Assembly (NCBI GenBank): GCA_031410915.1
Contig: JANNZY010000039.1
Span: forward strand, 6,107-70,106
Direction: 5' to 3'
Source of the DNA: WLMZ01 sp031410915
GTDB taxonomy: Bacteria; Actinomycetota; Acidimicrobiia; Acidimicrobiales; Ilumatobacteraceae
DNA length: 64,000 nt
Shown piece by piece: positions 34,579 through 41,937 of this stretch (positions are counted from its first letter, which is position 1; each line of letters starts with the position of its first letter). The notes beneath the pieces were generated by a model. That model saw only the letters and a list, made by a program, of their open reading frames with translations, made no database searches and had not been told where the DNA came from. Both the position numbers and the translations under genes were made by a program.

Positions 34579-36780
34579 GTGTCTGTCGACGCTTTGCAAC
34601 CCACCGCGAGTGTTCGTTCGCTGATCAACCTCGCCGAGAGCGGCGCAGGTGAGCTGTGGGCCGAGGCCACCCGAGTGGCGTGTCTCGCACTCGGCGGCGA
34701 CGCAGCGATCGGGCTGAAGCTGTTGTCCGACGACCGAATGCAAGTCGCTGCCTCGTTCTGCTGGCCGCGTCCGCTGTCCGGGCAACCGATCCCGATCGCG
34801 CCCGACTCGCAAGCCGCGTTCGTCCTGACGCAACCCGCAGCCGTGATCACCCACGTCGCACATGAGCGTCGTTTCACCCCGAGCAAGCTCACGATCGACG
34901 CCGGGTTCGTCGACAGTTGCTCTGCTCGAGTGCAGTTCGGCGACACCCTCTACGGGCTGATCGGCGTGCAGTATGGAGCACCGCGTCGCCACATTGCCGC
35001 AGATCTCGTCCACCTCGAGGTGGTTGCGTCGATGCTCGCTCTGCTGCTCAGCCACGAAGAACGACTGCGCCGCAACGCACGCCTCGTCGACCACGACGCG
35101 CTGACCGGAGTGCTGAACCGTCGGGGTGTCTTCGACGCGCTGGAGACTGGGATGTCGGGGCGACGAACTGGTTGTCTGCTCCTGCTCGATCTCGATGGGT
35201 TCAAGCTCGTCAACGACCGCCACGGCCACGGAGTTGGCGACCACGTGCTGCAGGTGGTGGCCGAGCGGCTGCAGGCTGCGGTCCGCCCGAGCGATCTCAT
35301 CGGCCGACTGAGCGGCGACGAGTTCGTCGCCGTGCTGTGGTCGACCGATGTCCCCAGCGCGCTCGAGGCCGCCGAACGATTGATCGGTCACCTGGAGCAG
35401 ATCATCACCGTCCCGCACGCGACCGTGAGCGTCTCCGCGTCCGTCGGCGTCGCACCGCTCGACGGTTACCCGAACGTCTTGTCACTGCTGCATGCCGCAG
35501 ATGTCGCCATGTACTCGGCGAAGGCGGCTGGACGGGGGACGGCCAAGCCCGCTCGTCTACCGAAGGAACGGATCGACACCGTCACAACATCACCCATGGC
35601 CACTGCTCGGGCGACGTCTCATGGCCGTCATCACGTCGACCACGCAGTCCGGTCGCTCGGTGTCGTTTTCCAACCGATCGTTGACATCGCATCGGGCGAT
35701 GTCACCGGCGTCGAGGCGCTCACCCGAGGCCCGCGTGGACCGCTCGAGAATCCAGCGGTGCTGTTCCGCCTTGCCGAGACATGGGGACGACTGTCCGAGC
35801 TCGAGCTCGAATCGAAGCGTCAGAGCTTCGAGGCCGCGTTGCCACGTTCGCTCACGCTCTTCGTCAACATCGACCCGGCAGCTCTCACTGCCCCTGGCTT
35901 CACCGAACAACTGCTCGACATCTGGAATTCGAGCGACCCGGCCGGCCGCACACTGGTGATCGAACTCACCGAGCGGCACCTGCGCGTGCAGCCGGGTCCG
36001 CTCCTCCACTCAGTGGACTGGTGTCGAAGTGTCGGCTGGAAAGTCGCCCTCGACGACGTCGGTGCCCGAGCCGAGTCGCTCACCGCGCTGTCACTGGTCC
36101 AACCCGACATCGTGAAGCTCGACATCTCGCTGATCAACACCATGAACAAGGCCCACGTCGCCGCCACCGCGCTTGCTCTCGCCGGCTACCGCGACCGGCG
36201 ACACATCGACGTCGTCGCCGAAGGGATCGAGAATGAGGCCAACGAAACCGTCGCCCACGAGCTCGGCGCGACCCACGTGCAGGGTTACCTGTACGGCCGT
36301 CCGGCTCATGCCGACGAAATCGCGCCGCTGCTCACACGACCCCGCCGCACGCCCATCACAGTCGGCGCCACTGCCGGTCTGCGCCGCGGGCGTCGCAGCA
36401 CGCTGCTCGCGATCAGCCGCCACATCGAGAGCCTGGCCGGATATGCAGACACAATCGTGCTCGCGACGATCCAATCGGTCGAGAACTACACCGCGACGAC
36501 GCGGTCGCAATATGCCGCGCTCGGCCGCCGTTGCGGCATGGTGGGCGTTGTCGGTGTCGGCTTGCCGCCCGGAGTGCTCGACGACGTCCACACCGGCAAC
36601 CTCGCCTCTGACGACGCGCTCGCACGGGCCTGGCACGTCATTCTGCTTCACCCCGAAGGCGGCACGGCCCTTCTCGCGTATCAAAGCGACCCGACAGATC
36701 GCTCCTGGTACGACTACGAGCTCACCACCGACCGCGACCGCATCGACATCGTCGCCCGGCAGATTCTCGCCCACCTGTAG
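34579..36780 (+). CDS. GAF-like/GGDEF/EAL/DICT signalling protein
   Basis: A 733-residue soluble multi-domain protein. Residues 10-160 form a GAF-like sensor. A GGDEF domain (about 165-325) has LDGFKLVNDRHGHGVGD but SGDEF instead of GGDEF (near 245). An EAL domain (about 350-590) shows VEALTRGP, VIELTERHL, LDDVGARAESL and EGIENEANE, so several catalytic-site positions differ from the DDFG consensus and activity is uncertain. The last ~125 residues (ATIQSVENYTATTRSQYAAL to TDRDRIDIVARQIL) resemble the DICT sensory domain, known beside c-di-GMP and two-component modules. GTG 34579 is the start. It is divergent from the acyl-CoA ligase across 146 bp. Confidence 0.85.
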   Translation: MSVDALQPTASVRSLINLAESGAGELWAEATRVACLALGGDAAIGLKLLSDDRMQVAASFCWPRPLSGQPIPIAPDSQAAFVLTQPAAVITHVAHERRFTPSKLTIDAGFVDSCSARVQFGDTLYGLIGVQYGAPRRHIAADLVHLEVVASMLALLLSHEERLRRNARLVDHDALTGVLNRRGVFDALETGMSGRRTGCLLLLDLDGFKLVNDRHGHGVGDHVLQVVAERLQAAVRPSDLIGRLSGDEFVAVLWSTDVPSALEAAERLIGHLEQIITVPHATVSVSASVGVAPLDGYPNVLSLLHAADVAMYSAKAAGRGTAKPARLPKERIDTVTTSPMATARATSHGRHHVDHAVRSLGVVFQPIVDIASGDVTGVEALTRGPRGPLENPAVLFRLAETWGRLSELELESKRQSFEAALPRSLTLFVNIDPAALTAPGFTEQLLDIWNSSDPAGRTLVIELTERHLRVQPGPLLHSVDWCRSVGWKVALDDVGARAESLTALSLVQPDIVKLDISLINTMNKAHVAATALALAGYRDRRHIDVVAEGIENEANETVAHELGATHVQGYLYGRPAHADEIAPLLTRPRRTPITVGATAGLRRGRRSTLLAISRHIESLAGYADTIVLATIQSVENYTATTRSQYAALGRRCGMVGVVGVGLPPGVLDDVHTGNLASDDALARAWHVILLHPEGGTALLAYQSDPTDRSWYDYELTTDRDRIDIVARQILAHL

Positions 36781-37203
36781 GACGATCTCGTCGCAGCCTC
36801 CGTCCGACGTGAGCACCTCCTTGACGAGGTACCCGCCGCACGACGACACGCATCTCACCGCTCGATGCGGGATGCGCCGGAACAGGTCGAAGACTGATCG
36901 AAAAACGACAGGCGGGGCGGCGTGAGGGTCGGCTCGCGCCTGGACACTTCGTCGACGATCGCGTTGAAGGCACCGAGTAGCCATCGACGAGCGCGACCCA
37001 CGTTCCGGCCGCGGGGTTGGCGACAGTGACCAATTCCTCGGAGTCGCCGTCGGCGGATTGCGCAACGAGCACGCAGGAGCCGCCAGACTTCGCGTCAAGA
37101 CCCGCCGCACGATGTCCGACTGCTACGACGCGATCTTCGCACCTGCGATATCGGGCAATCGACGACGTAGTCGTGACAGAGAATCGAAACAGCTCGGGTG
37201 CAT
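36781..37203. other. intergenic stretch with a decayed coding remnant
   Basis: These 423 bp hold no intact gene. The only coding-like signal is the minus-strand fragment listed at 36950-37120. The GGDEF-EAL-DICT gene ends at its left edge and a lipoprotein gene ends at its right edge, so it is a convergent gap. I saw no tRNA, promoter or hairpin that stands out. Confidence 0.5.
36950..37120 (-). pseudogene. remnant of a secreted-protein C-terminal (PPC-like) domain
   Basis: On the minus strand from about 37120 a frame reads DAKSGGSC, VLVAQSADGDSEELVTVANP and AAGTWVALVDGYSV. The NPAAGTW..VDGY pattern is typical of pre-peptidase C-terminal domains of secreted subtilisin-like proteases and related actinobacterial exoproteins. 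The frame then turns to low-complexity Arg/Pro/Ser and no start or catalytic domain is present, so this is a broken piece of a larger gene. The match is from motif recognition only. Confidence 0.35.
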
Positions 37204-37875
37204 CTAGTTCTCTGTCAGCCGCTCGTGGAAGGCGATCGCGATGTCTTGGGCTTGCTGCTCCGAGACAGAGCCCGGCGGCCCCTGCAGATCAACCGTGTAC
37301 ACGACGGATCCATCACTGAACGCCACCCAATAGCTCTCGTGCGGCCGTTGCTCCGCGGCTCCGGCTGCGGCAACATCCTCGGCCGTGGCGATCCGATGCA
37401 CGCCACGTGCATCTACGACGCCGTCCACGTCAAACTCGAACACGTCCGTCGCGCAACTGAACGGGCATGGCTTCATGGAGTCCGTCTCGAGCCAGTCGAG
37501 TGCGCTTGTCACTCCATCCTCCGACCCGAGTTCGATGAACGTGCTGAAGACGTGGGGCGACGCCTCCGGACTGTGTGTTGCTCCGTAGAAACGTGCCTCC
37601 ACACCCGCCGCCACGAAGCCGGCGTCACGGAAGACCGTGGTCATCTCTTCCCTGTCCGCATCGATTGATGCCTTCGTGAGGACAGCGATGAACTCGTCGA
37701 AATCCTCCGTGGTCCGACGCACTTCGACTGGATCGGGCTGAGAACCCGGAGCGTCGTCGGCGGTCACGAACCGCTCGTCGATCGGAACGGGCCCGTTTGC
37801 TTTGCCGCCACTACCGCTGCACGACATGACCGTCATCGCCGTCACAGCAACGGCGATGGGTCTGACGAAGCGCAT
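37204..37875 (-). CDS. putative lipoprotein, unknown
   Basis: A 223-residue exported protein. The N-terminus (MRFVRPIAVAVTAMTVMSC) is a lipoprotein signal with lipobox VMSC, followed by a Ser/Gly linker and an acidic folded domain with one cysteine pair (PCPFSCATDVFEFDVDG). Phrases such as VYTVDLQGPPGSVSEQQAQD resemble small surface lipoproteins, but I do not recognise a family. ATG 37875 has TACCAT (37884-37889, minus strand) 8 nt upstream; an in-frame GTG at 37896 would put that box inside the gene. It sits between the coding remnant and the integrase pseudogene, so it may belong to the older integrated element. Confidence 0.65.
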   Translation of the reverse strand: MRFVRPIAVAVTAMTVMSCSGSGGKANGPVPIDERFVTADDAPGSQPDPVEVRRTTEDFDEFIAVLTKASIDADREEMTTVFRDAGFVAAGVEARFYGATHSPEASPHVFSTFIELGSEDGVTSALDWLETDSMKPCPFSCATDVFEFDVDGVVDARGVHRIATAEDVAAAGAAEQRPHESYWVAFSDGSVVYTVDLQGPPGSVSEQQAQDIAIAFHERLTEN

Positions 37876-38104
37876 ACCGTTCAATGGTAGGCGCACATGG
37901 TACGTCCGCAGAGAAGACTTCGTCGGGAGCGCGAAACGGTCTAACTGGAGCGGCGCCAGAACTGCCGATTCCGGGGGCTTCGTCGTCGACGTCGGAACCG
38001 TGGGGAGGGCGGCACCAGGTACTGGGGCGGGGCTTCGCGATGACGAAGCAAGCCACGGTCGAGATGGCTCGTGTCGTCGCCGATTGAAGTGAGTGTCGAT
38101 GCGT

Positions 38105-38129
38105 CCGCTGAGGGGTGAGCGAGGCGCGG
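38105..38129 (+). repeat. 25-bp direct repeat, copy 1
   Basis: This 25-bp sequence, containing GAGGGGTGAGCGAGGCGCGG, recurs at 38529-38553 with one mismatch. Copy 1 sits exactly where homology of the integrase pseudogene to the intact integrase stops. The two copies bracket the integrase remnant and the tRNA-Cys fragment, 424 bp apart. Confidence 0.75.
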
Positions 38130-38137
38130 TCCTGTCC

Positions 38138-38358
38138 CTCGGCGAGTCGAATCACCTGGTCCCAATCGAGGAACGTCATCGCCCACTTCGGGACACGCGG
38201 TGGGTCGACGCGCTCACACGGATTCGTCAGGATCCTCTGCTTCTGCACGGCGACCTGCAACATGCGGCGAAGGGATCGGTCGTGCGGATGGACCGACGAT
38301 GGGCGATGCCGGCGGCGATCTCGTCGTTCGACCAGCTCTCGACCTCGTCGGCCGGTCG
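38138..38358 (-). pseudogene. tyrosine recombinase remnant, paralogue of the integrase at 42.2-43.4 kb
   Basis: About 220 bp align without gaps to 42913-43133 of the intact-length integrase. Frames on the minus strand read PADEVESWSNDEIAAGIA and, in another frame, SLRRMLQVAVQKQRILTNP followed by ERVDPPRVPKWAMTFLDWDQ. The N-terminal arm-binding part is deleted, and the whole C-terminal catalytic domain with the Arg/His/Tyr residues is missing beyond the 25-bp repeat. The region between it and the tRNA fragment (38374-38429) also matches the leader of the other integrase. It therefore marks an older element that used the same tRNA-Cys site. The reading-frame change between the two segments is at the same place as in the other copy. 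Confidence 0.85.
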
Positions 38359-38429
38359 CTTGCGGTCACTGCGGGTCACAACGAAAAAAGAACGTCTGAG
38401 CTGGTGCAATACCACCTGAGAGGTTGAGA

Positions 38430-38470
38430 GGCGACGCCGGGAATCGAACCCGGATAGAGGGACTTGCAGG
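38430..38470 (-). repeat. displaced 3' end of tRNA-Cys (attachment-site copy)
   Basis: This 41-nt segment repeats the 3' part of the tRNA-Cys at 43562-43632, from the anticodon loop to the discriminator end, with about two mismatches just below the anticodon. The T-arm is perfect. It lacks the acceptor 5' strand and D-arm and so is not a tRNA gene. The similarity continues another ~55 bp to the left, into the integrase leader. It marks the far boundary of the integrated element. Confidence 0.88.
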
Positions 38471-38858
38471 CTCGCTACCGATAGCGCGTCATACCTGCTC
38501 AGAGGGTATGGATGGGTCGTCGGAGGTGCCGTTGAGGGGTGAGCGAGGCGCGGGCCAACGGATCGCGGGGGCCAATCGCGGTCATTCGCCGGCACCTGCT
38601 GACATCGATCACGGATGAACGGATCGCCGATCTCGCGGCGCGATCAGAACGGCAGATCTGGCGCGTCTCCTCACGGCACTTCGGGGTTGGGCCTGTCGAT
38701 TCCAGACCGGGTGTTATGGGTCACGTGTTATGGGACGGGCTCGTTCTCTTCGATGCGAGCCCGAGCCGTCGTTCGGTACGCCGCGTGTCCGCTCACTCAC
38801 CGCTTCAGGTTGTGCGTCTGGCTACGGCGCGCGACGTCCTGCTCGTTCGTCGGGACTG
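38471..38858. other. non-coding end of the integrated element
   Basis: Apart from the repeat copy at 38529-38553, no credible gene is present. Two short palindromes follow the tRNA fragment: CGCTA/TAGCG with a 4-nt loop near 38473-38486, and CATACC/GGTATG around 38490-38512. A GTGTTATGGG decamer occurs twice, 4 nt apart, near 38711-38734. A plus-strand open frame (38539-38937) runs through the cupin gene and has no coding character. Confidence 0.45.
38529..38553 (+). repeat. 25-bp direct repeat, copy 2
   Basis: Second copy of the repeat at 38105-38129, same orientation, one mismatch at its fourth base. It lies about 60 bp inside the element from the tRNA-Cys fragment. Confidence 0.75.
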
Positions 38859-39356
38859 CTATCGCGCGGCCGTCGGCGCGAAGGGCGGCGGGCCGAGGAT
38901 GGTGATACCCCGCGGGTTCTCTGAGGCTGAGGCTTGAAGACGAGCGAGGTCGACCAGGTCGGCGGTGTCGTCAGTGGCCGGATCGCTGGCACCCCGATAG
39001 AAGGCTTGCCCGGGCGCTCCTGGCGACTGGATGCCGATGAGACGCGCCTCGGCGGAGACGACGATGAAGGCGTGGGCGACACCTTTGGGAACGAAAGACA
39101 TGCCTCCGCTGCGAACCCGGCTGCGCTGGCCGTCGGCCTGCACTTCGATCGCGCCGTCGACGACGTAGGTCATCTCGTGGGCTTCGGGATGAAGATGCAG
39201 CGGTGTCGTCTTGTCCTTCACCATCGTGTCCTCGAACAGGAAGAAGGCGCCGCCGGTGTCCTCGGCGAGCAGCTTCCAGATGTGGAGCCCGCCGCCCGCG
39301 AACAGCTGCTTGTCTCCCTCGCCGACGTTGCGCACGATCGGGACCAGCTTCTTCAT
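38859..39356 (-). CDS. cupin-domain protein
   Basis: A 165-residue single-domain cupin, likely a small metal-dependent enzyme or sensor. Cupin motif 1 appears as PLHLHPEAHEMTYVVDGAIE (metal ligands His, His, Glu), and motif 2 as FVPKGVAHAFIVVS. The C-terminal tail (ARLQASASENPRGITILGPP) is like that of quercetinase-type cupins often placed beside TetR regulators. ATG 39356 (MKKLVPIVRN) follows GGAAGG; a frame extending to 39374 is also open. It is divergent from a tetR gene with a 66-bp gap holding an inverted repeat, so it is probably controlled by that regulator. Substrate unknown. Confidence 0.85.
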   Translation of the reverse strand: MKKLVPIVRNVGEGDKQLFAGGGLHIWKLLAEDTGGAFFLFEDTMVKDKTTPLHLHPEAHEMTYVVDGAIEVQADGQRSRVRSGGMSFVPKGVAHAFIVVSAEARLIGIQSPGAPGQAFYRGASDPATDDTADLVDLARLQASASENPRGITILGPPPFAPTAAR

Positions 39357-39379
39357 CCCAACACCACCTTCCAAGTTCG

Positions 39380-39395
39380 TGGGACATCTATCCCA
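39380..39395. promoter_or_regulatory. candidate TetR operator between cupin and tetR genes
   Basis: TGGGA (39380-39384) and TCCCA (39391-39395) form an inverted repeat with a 6-bp spacer in the 66-bp divergent gap. TACCAT (39410-39415) lies 7 nt before the tetR ATG and is the likely -10 of a leaderless transcript. The palindrome would overlap the -35 region of tetR and the upstream part of the cupin promoter, so binding could repress both. Confidence 0.5.
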
Positions 39396-39422
39396 TGACG
39401 AATATACGGTACCATTTGCGTC

Positions 39423-40076
39423 ATGTCAACGGCATACGAGCTGAACGGGCGCACAAATCAGAAGCGCCGGACCCGCGACGCGCTGGTGGCCGCGGCGCGT
39501 TCGATCGTCGCCGAGGGACGGACGCCGACCGTCGAGGAGGTAGCCGAGACGGCGTCGATCTCTCGGACGACTGCGTACCGATACTTCCCGAGCCAACGAG
39601 CGCTACTGGCGGCCGCCCACCCGGAGACCGCGGTCGAATCGCTGCTGCCCGATGACGCGCCCGACGATGTCGCCGCGAGGCTCGACATCGTCGTTGCTGC
39701 ATACACGTCGATGATCCTCGACAACGAGTCGCAGCAGCGAACGATGCTTCGACTCTCACTCGAAGCCGATCCCGAGGAGCGATCGCTGTTGCCGCTCCGG
39801 CAAGGCCGCGTGATCAAGTGGCTCGAAGAAGCCCTCGCACCACTGCAGCCACAGCTGCCACGCTCGGAGGTGCATCGACTCGCCATCGCCATCCGCAGCG
39901 CGACCGGAATCGAAGCATTGTCATGGCTTACCGATGTCGCTGGCCTCTCCCGCGAGGACGCCACCGCTCTCATGCGCTGGTCAGCTCACGCCATGCTCGA
40001 CGCCACGACTGGGGCCCGATTGGGAACCGGAAAGAAGAGGCCGGGTGGTCGACGCGGCGCTGCGCTATCTCCGTGA
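39423..40076 (+). CDS. TetR-family transcriptional regulator
   Basis: A 217-residue regulator. The N-terminal helix-turn-helix is clear (KRRTRDALVAAARSIVAEGR, TVEEVAETASISRTTAYRYF). The remainder is an all-helical ligand-binding domain with phrases such as QQRTMLRLSLEADPEERSLL, ending in a basic GTGKKRPGGRRG tail. It starts at ATG 39423 with TACCAT 7 nt upstream. Being divergent from the cupin gene, with a palindrome between them, it most likely represses that gene and itself. It is cargo of the tRNA-Cys element. Confidence 0.9.
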   Translation: MSTAYELNGRTNQKRRTRDALVAAARSIVAEGRTPTVEEVAETASISRTTAYRYFPSQRALLAAAHPETAVESLLPDDAPDDVAARLDIVVAAYTSMILDNESQQRTMLRLSLEADPEERSLLPLRQGRVIKWLEEALAPLQPQLPRSEVHRLAIAIRSATGIEALSWLTDVAGLSREDATALMRWSAHAMLDATTGARLGTGKKRPGGRRGAALSP

Positions 40077-40264
40077 GTGGGAATCGTGGAGTCGAGTCCA
40101 TCGCGCCCTACTCGGCGCTCGGGTCGGCCAGGTTCGCGCCCAATAACACGCGTCGTTGAGGCGCGGTCGCCACGTCACCTACCGCCGGATCTGAGACGGT
40201 GCCAGGTAGCGCAGATTGCCCGAAGTGGGTGCGGTTGTCCAGCGACCTATCGGCAGCTCTATGC

Positions 40265-40283
40265 GGTATCGGACTGATACCAT
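40265..40283 (+). promoter_or_regulatory. operator/promoter of the Doc-type toxin-antitoxin module
   Basis: GGTATC (40265-40270) and GATACC (40276-40281) form a perfect 6-bp inverted repeat with 5 bp between. The right arm is embedded in an extended -10 (TGA-TACCAT, hexamer 40278-40283), 6 nt before ATG 40290. This is the arrangement expected for autorepression by the antitoxin of a leaderless operon. Confidence 0.65.
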
Positions 40284-40289
40284 ATGTGC

Positions 40290-40493
40290 ATGGCTATGAC
40301 ACTCCGCCTCACTGACACCGAGCAAGCGGCGCTGCGAGAGCGTGCCGACGCAGAGGGCATCTCCATGCAGGAGGCCGCCCGTCGAGCCGTTCGGGAGTTC
40401 GTCAGCCGCGGTCAACACAGCGACCGGGTGAATACTGCGGCACGACTGATCATGAACAAGCACGCCGACGCCCTGCGACGCCTTGGAGAATGA
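40290..40493 (+). CDS. ribbon-helix-helix antitoxin of a Doc-type pair
   Basis: A 67-residue protein: MAMTLRLTDTEQAALRERAD is a ribbon-helix-helix strand and first helix, continuing ISMQEAARRAVREFV, with a basic tail. Such antitoxins bind their own operator and wrap the toxin. ATG 40290 fits a leaderless start 6 nt after TACCAT; ATG 40284 immediately abuts the box and is less likely. Its stop overlaps the toxin start by 4 bp (ATGA), giving translational coupling. A palindrome lies over the promoter, as expected for autoregulation. Confidence 0.82.
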   Translation: MAMTLRLTDTEQAALRERADAEGISMQEAARRAVREFVSRGQHSDRVNTAARLIMNKHADALRRLGE

Positions 40494-40891
40494 GCGAACC
40501 GATCGAGTTCCTCGACCTCGACGACCTTGTCGAATTGGCTCGCGGCTTGCTCGGCGACCCGCCACCGATCCGCGACATCGGCCTCCTCGGCTCCGCCGCG
40601 GCACGACCGCAGACCACTGCCTTTGGTGAGGACGCGTACCCCGACCTGGTCACCAAGGCGGCGGCCCTCCTGCAATCGATCGTCAACAACCACGCACTCG
40701 TGGACGGCAACAAACGACTCGGCTGGCTGGCCACCGCAGTGTTCCTCGAACTCAATGGAATCAAAGCGTCACGCGCCTCCAACGATGACGTCTACGAGTT
40801 CGTCGTGTGGATCGCCGCATCCAACCCGGACCTCGACGACATCACCACCCGCCTCCGCCGTGTGATTCAGCCGGCACGACCTCGACAGTAG
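40490..40891 (+). CDS. death-on-curing (Fic/Doc-family) toxin
   Basis: A 133-residue Doc-like protein. The Fic core motif appears as HALVDGNKRLGW near residue 68, giving the catalytic His and the DGNKR anion-binding loop; the usual Phe at motif position 3 is Leu. N-terminal IEFLDLDDLVELARGLLGDP and the RDIGLLGSAAARPQTTAFGE segment match the family. Doc enzymes phosphorylate EF-Tu and stop translation; that activity is inferred by family. It is coupled to the antitoxin by an ATGA overlap. The module should stabilise the element that carries it. Confidence 0.88.
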   Translation: MSEPIEFLDLDDLVELARGLLGDPPPIRDIGLLGSAAARPQTTAFGEDAYPDLVTKAAALLQSIVNNHALVDGNKRLGWLATAVFLELNGIKASRASNDDVYEFVVWIAASNPDLDDITTRLRRVIQPARPRQ

Positions 40892-40944
40892 GAACGCACT
40901 CCGGGCCGAGCAGAGCGGCAGATATGGAGCCTGCTTGGATCGAC

Positions 40945-41085
40945 TCAGCCGGTGGTCGCGGTGCCGCATCGAGAGCTGTCCGCCGTGTACCTTGCCGACC
41001 CCCGGCATGTCTGCGGATCGGATGAGCAGGACGCCAACGTGAGGGCCAGCAACCCGAGCACACATCCGACCATCAGACTTCGCAC
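40945..41085 (-). CDS. short lipoprotein-like fragment
   Basis: From GTG 41085 the minus strand encodes 46 residues beginning MRSLMVGCVLGLLALTLASC, a good lipoprotein signal with lipobox LASC, then SSDPQTCRGSARYTADSS and a quick stop. The mature part is too short for a domain, so this may be the 5' stub of a truncated lipoprotein gene or a small surface peptide. No ribosome site is evident. It lies between the Doc module and the IS-like repeats. Confidence 0.35.
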   Translation of the reverse strand: MRSLMVGCVLGLLALTLASCSSDPQTCRGSARYTADSSRCGTATTG

Positions 41086-41311
41086 CGTCTCAGATTGCCC
41101 TATCGCCACCCGACTATCCACGATCCCATCGGCAGATCTGGCGCGCTTGCGTCCGCTCGGTTGAGCGAGGGGGGCGACCGTCGGCGGCGCCCGTCTACGG
41201 CTCGGTGGACGGTACGTCCTTGAAGGAGAAGGAGTGATCACAGACTGCTCGCGCAATCGGAACAGTCACGAACAGAAGCGTCAACGGCACCGGCACTGGT
41301 GGACCCCGGAA

Positions 41312-41388
41312 GATGGTCCCATCACTGGCGCTCAGATGGTCCCATCCCACTGGCGCAACTCAAGCCAGATGGTCCCATGCCACTTGCG
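41312..41388 (+). repeat. three direct repeats resembling the end of an IS21-type element
   Basis: Copies at 41312-41330, 41335-41355 and 41368-41388 share GATGGTCCCAT followed by CACTGGCG or CACTTGCG, with 2-bp size differences between the halves. Multiple short internal end repeats of this style are known at IS21-family termini, where the transposase binds. No istA/istB gene is present, so it would be a solo end. This identification is an inference from pattern only. Confidence 0.5.
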
Positions 41389-41670
41389 GGCGACAGTCGG
41401 TGAGCACGATCTGGTACATCGACCTCAAGCGGGCACGTTTCGACAGATCGAAACGATTGTTGTCGTCACTCCAATAGAGATGAAACGAAAGCTCGACAAA
41501 CCCTTCGATCGGACCCGACGATCCGTCCCACTGAGCGGGAGGCTGGCTCGATCGCCATCGGCTCGTCGGCTGCGGATCGCCTCCCAGCGATGTCATCCAG
41601 AAGACGCTACGTCATGGCATCCGACATAGCCCACCTACTACGAATGCCGGTGTTGCACCATGGGAACCGG

Positions 41671-41679
41671 TGATACACT
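41671..41679 (+). promoter_or_regulatory. extended -10 promoter of the VapBC module
   Basis: TGA-TACACT (hexamer 41674-41679) forms an extended -10 located 6 nt before ATG 41686. TTGCAC at 41653-41658 is a possible -35 with 15-bp spacing. CCGGTG occurs twice in the region (41648 and 41668) and may be part of an antitoxin-binding site. Confidence 0.55.
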
Positions 41680-41685
41680 TGGGCG

Positions 41686-41937
41686 ATGCCGACCGTTCGC
41701 CCTCGCCATCTTCTCACCGAAACCGACGAACTCGCCCATGCCATCGACGCCGCTGCTGCTCTGTATCCGGGAGAGACTCGCGCCGACGTCCTGCGTCACC
41801 TCGTTCAACTGGGTGCCGAGACGATCGCCGAGCAGCAAGGCCGGCACCGCGACACCGTGCGTGACCGCGCCGGACGTTTCCCGGGTCTGTACCCAGCGGG
41901 CTACCTCGATGAGCTCCGTGAGGACTGGCCCGAGTGA
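41686..41937 (+). CDS. VapB-like antitoxin
   Basis: An 83-residue protein with a regular helical N-terminus (MPTVRPRHLLTETDELAHAI) and a segment GETRADVLRHLVQLGAETIA that resembles a ribbon-helix-helix DNA-binding fold. The acidic/aromatic C-terminus (FPGLYPAGYLDELREDWPE) would bind the toxin. ATG 41686 is placed 6 nt after an extended -10. The stop overlaps the toxin's GTG start (GTGA). Identity follows from the partner gene and overall layout. Confidence 0.78.
   Translation: MPTVRPRHLLTETDELAHAIDAAAALYPGETRADVLRHLVQLGAETIAEQQGRHRDTVRDRAGRFPGLYPAGYLDELREDWPE

Larger units (their letters stand above)
40892..41685. other. gene-poor gap inside the element
   Basis: About 790 bp between the two toxin-antitoxin modules without a convincing full gene. 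It contains the small lipoprotein-like frame at 40945-41085 and three GATGGTCCCAT-type repeats at 41312-41388. A minus-strand frame around 41400-41500 (FVELSFHLYWSDDNNRFDLS) has a non-random look, possibly the end of a lost gene. This seems to be a decay or insertion zone. Confidence 0.45.

Noticed and set aside
38430..38470. A second tRNA-Cys gene
   Set aside because: Only the 3' part is present; acceptor 5' strand and D-arm are missing.
38539..38937. 132-residue plus-strand frame near the left end of the island
   Set aside because: It overlaps the cupin gene on the opposite strand and has no recognisable domain or ribosome site.
40952..41164. 70-residue plus-strand frame after the Doc toxin
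   Set aside because: No start signal and random composition.
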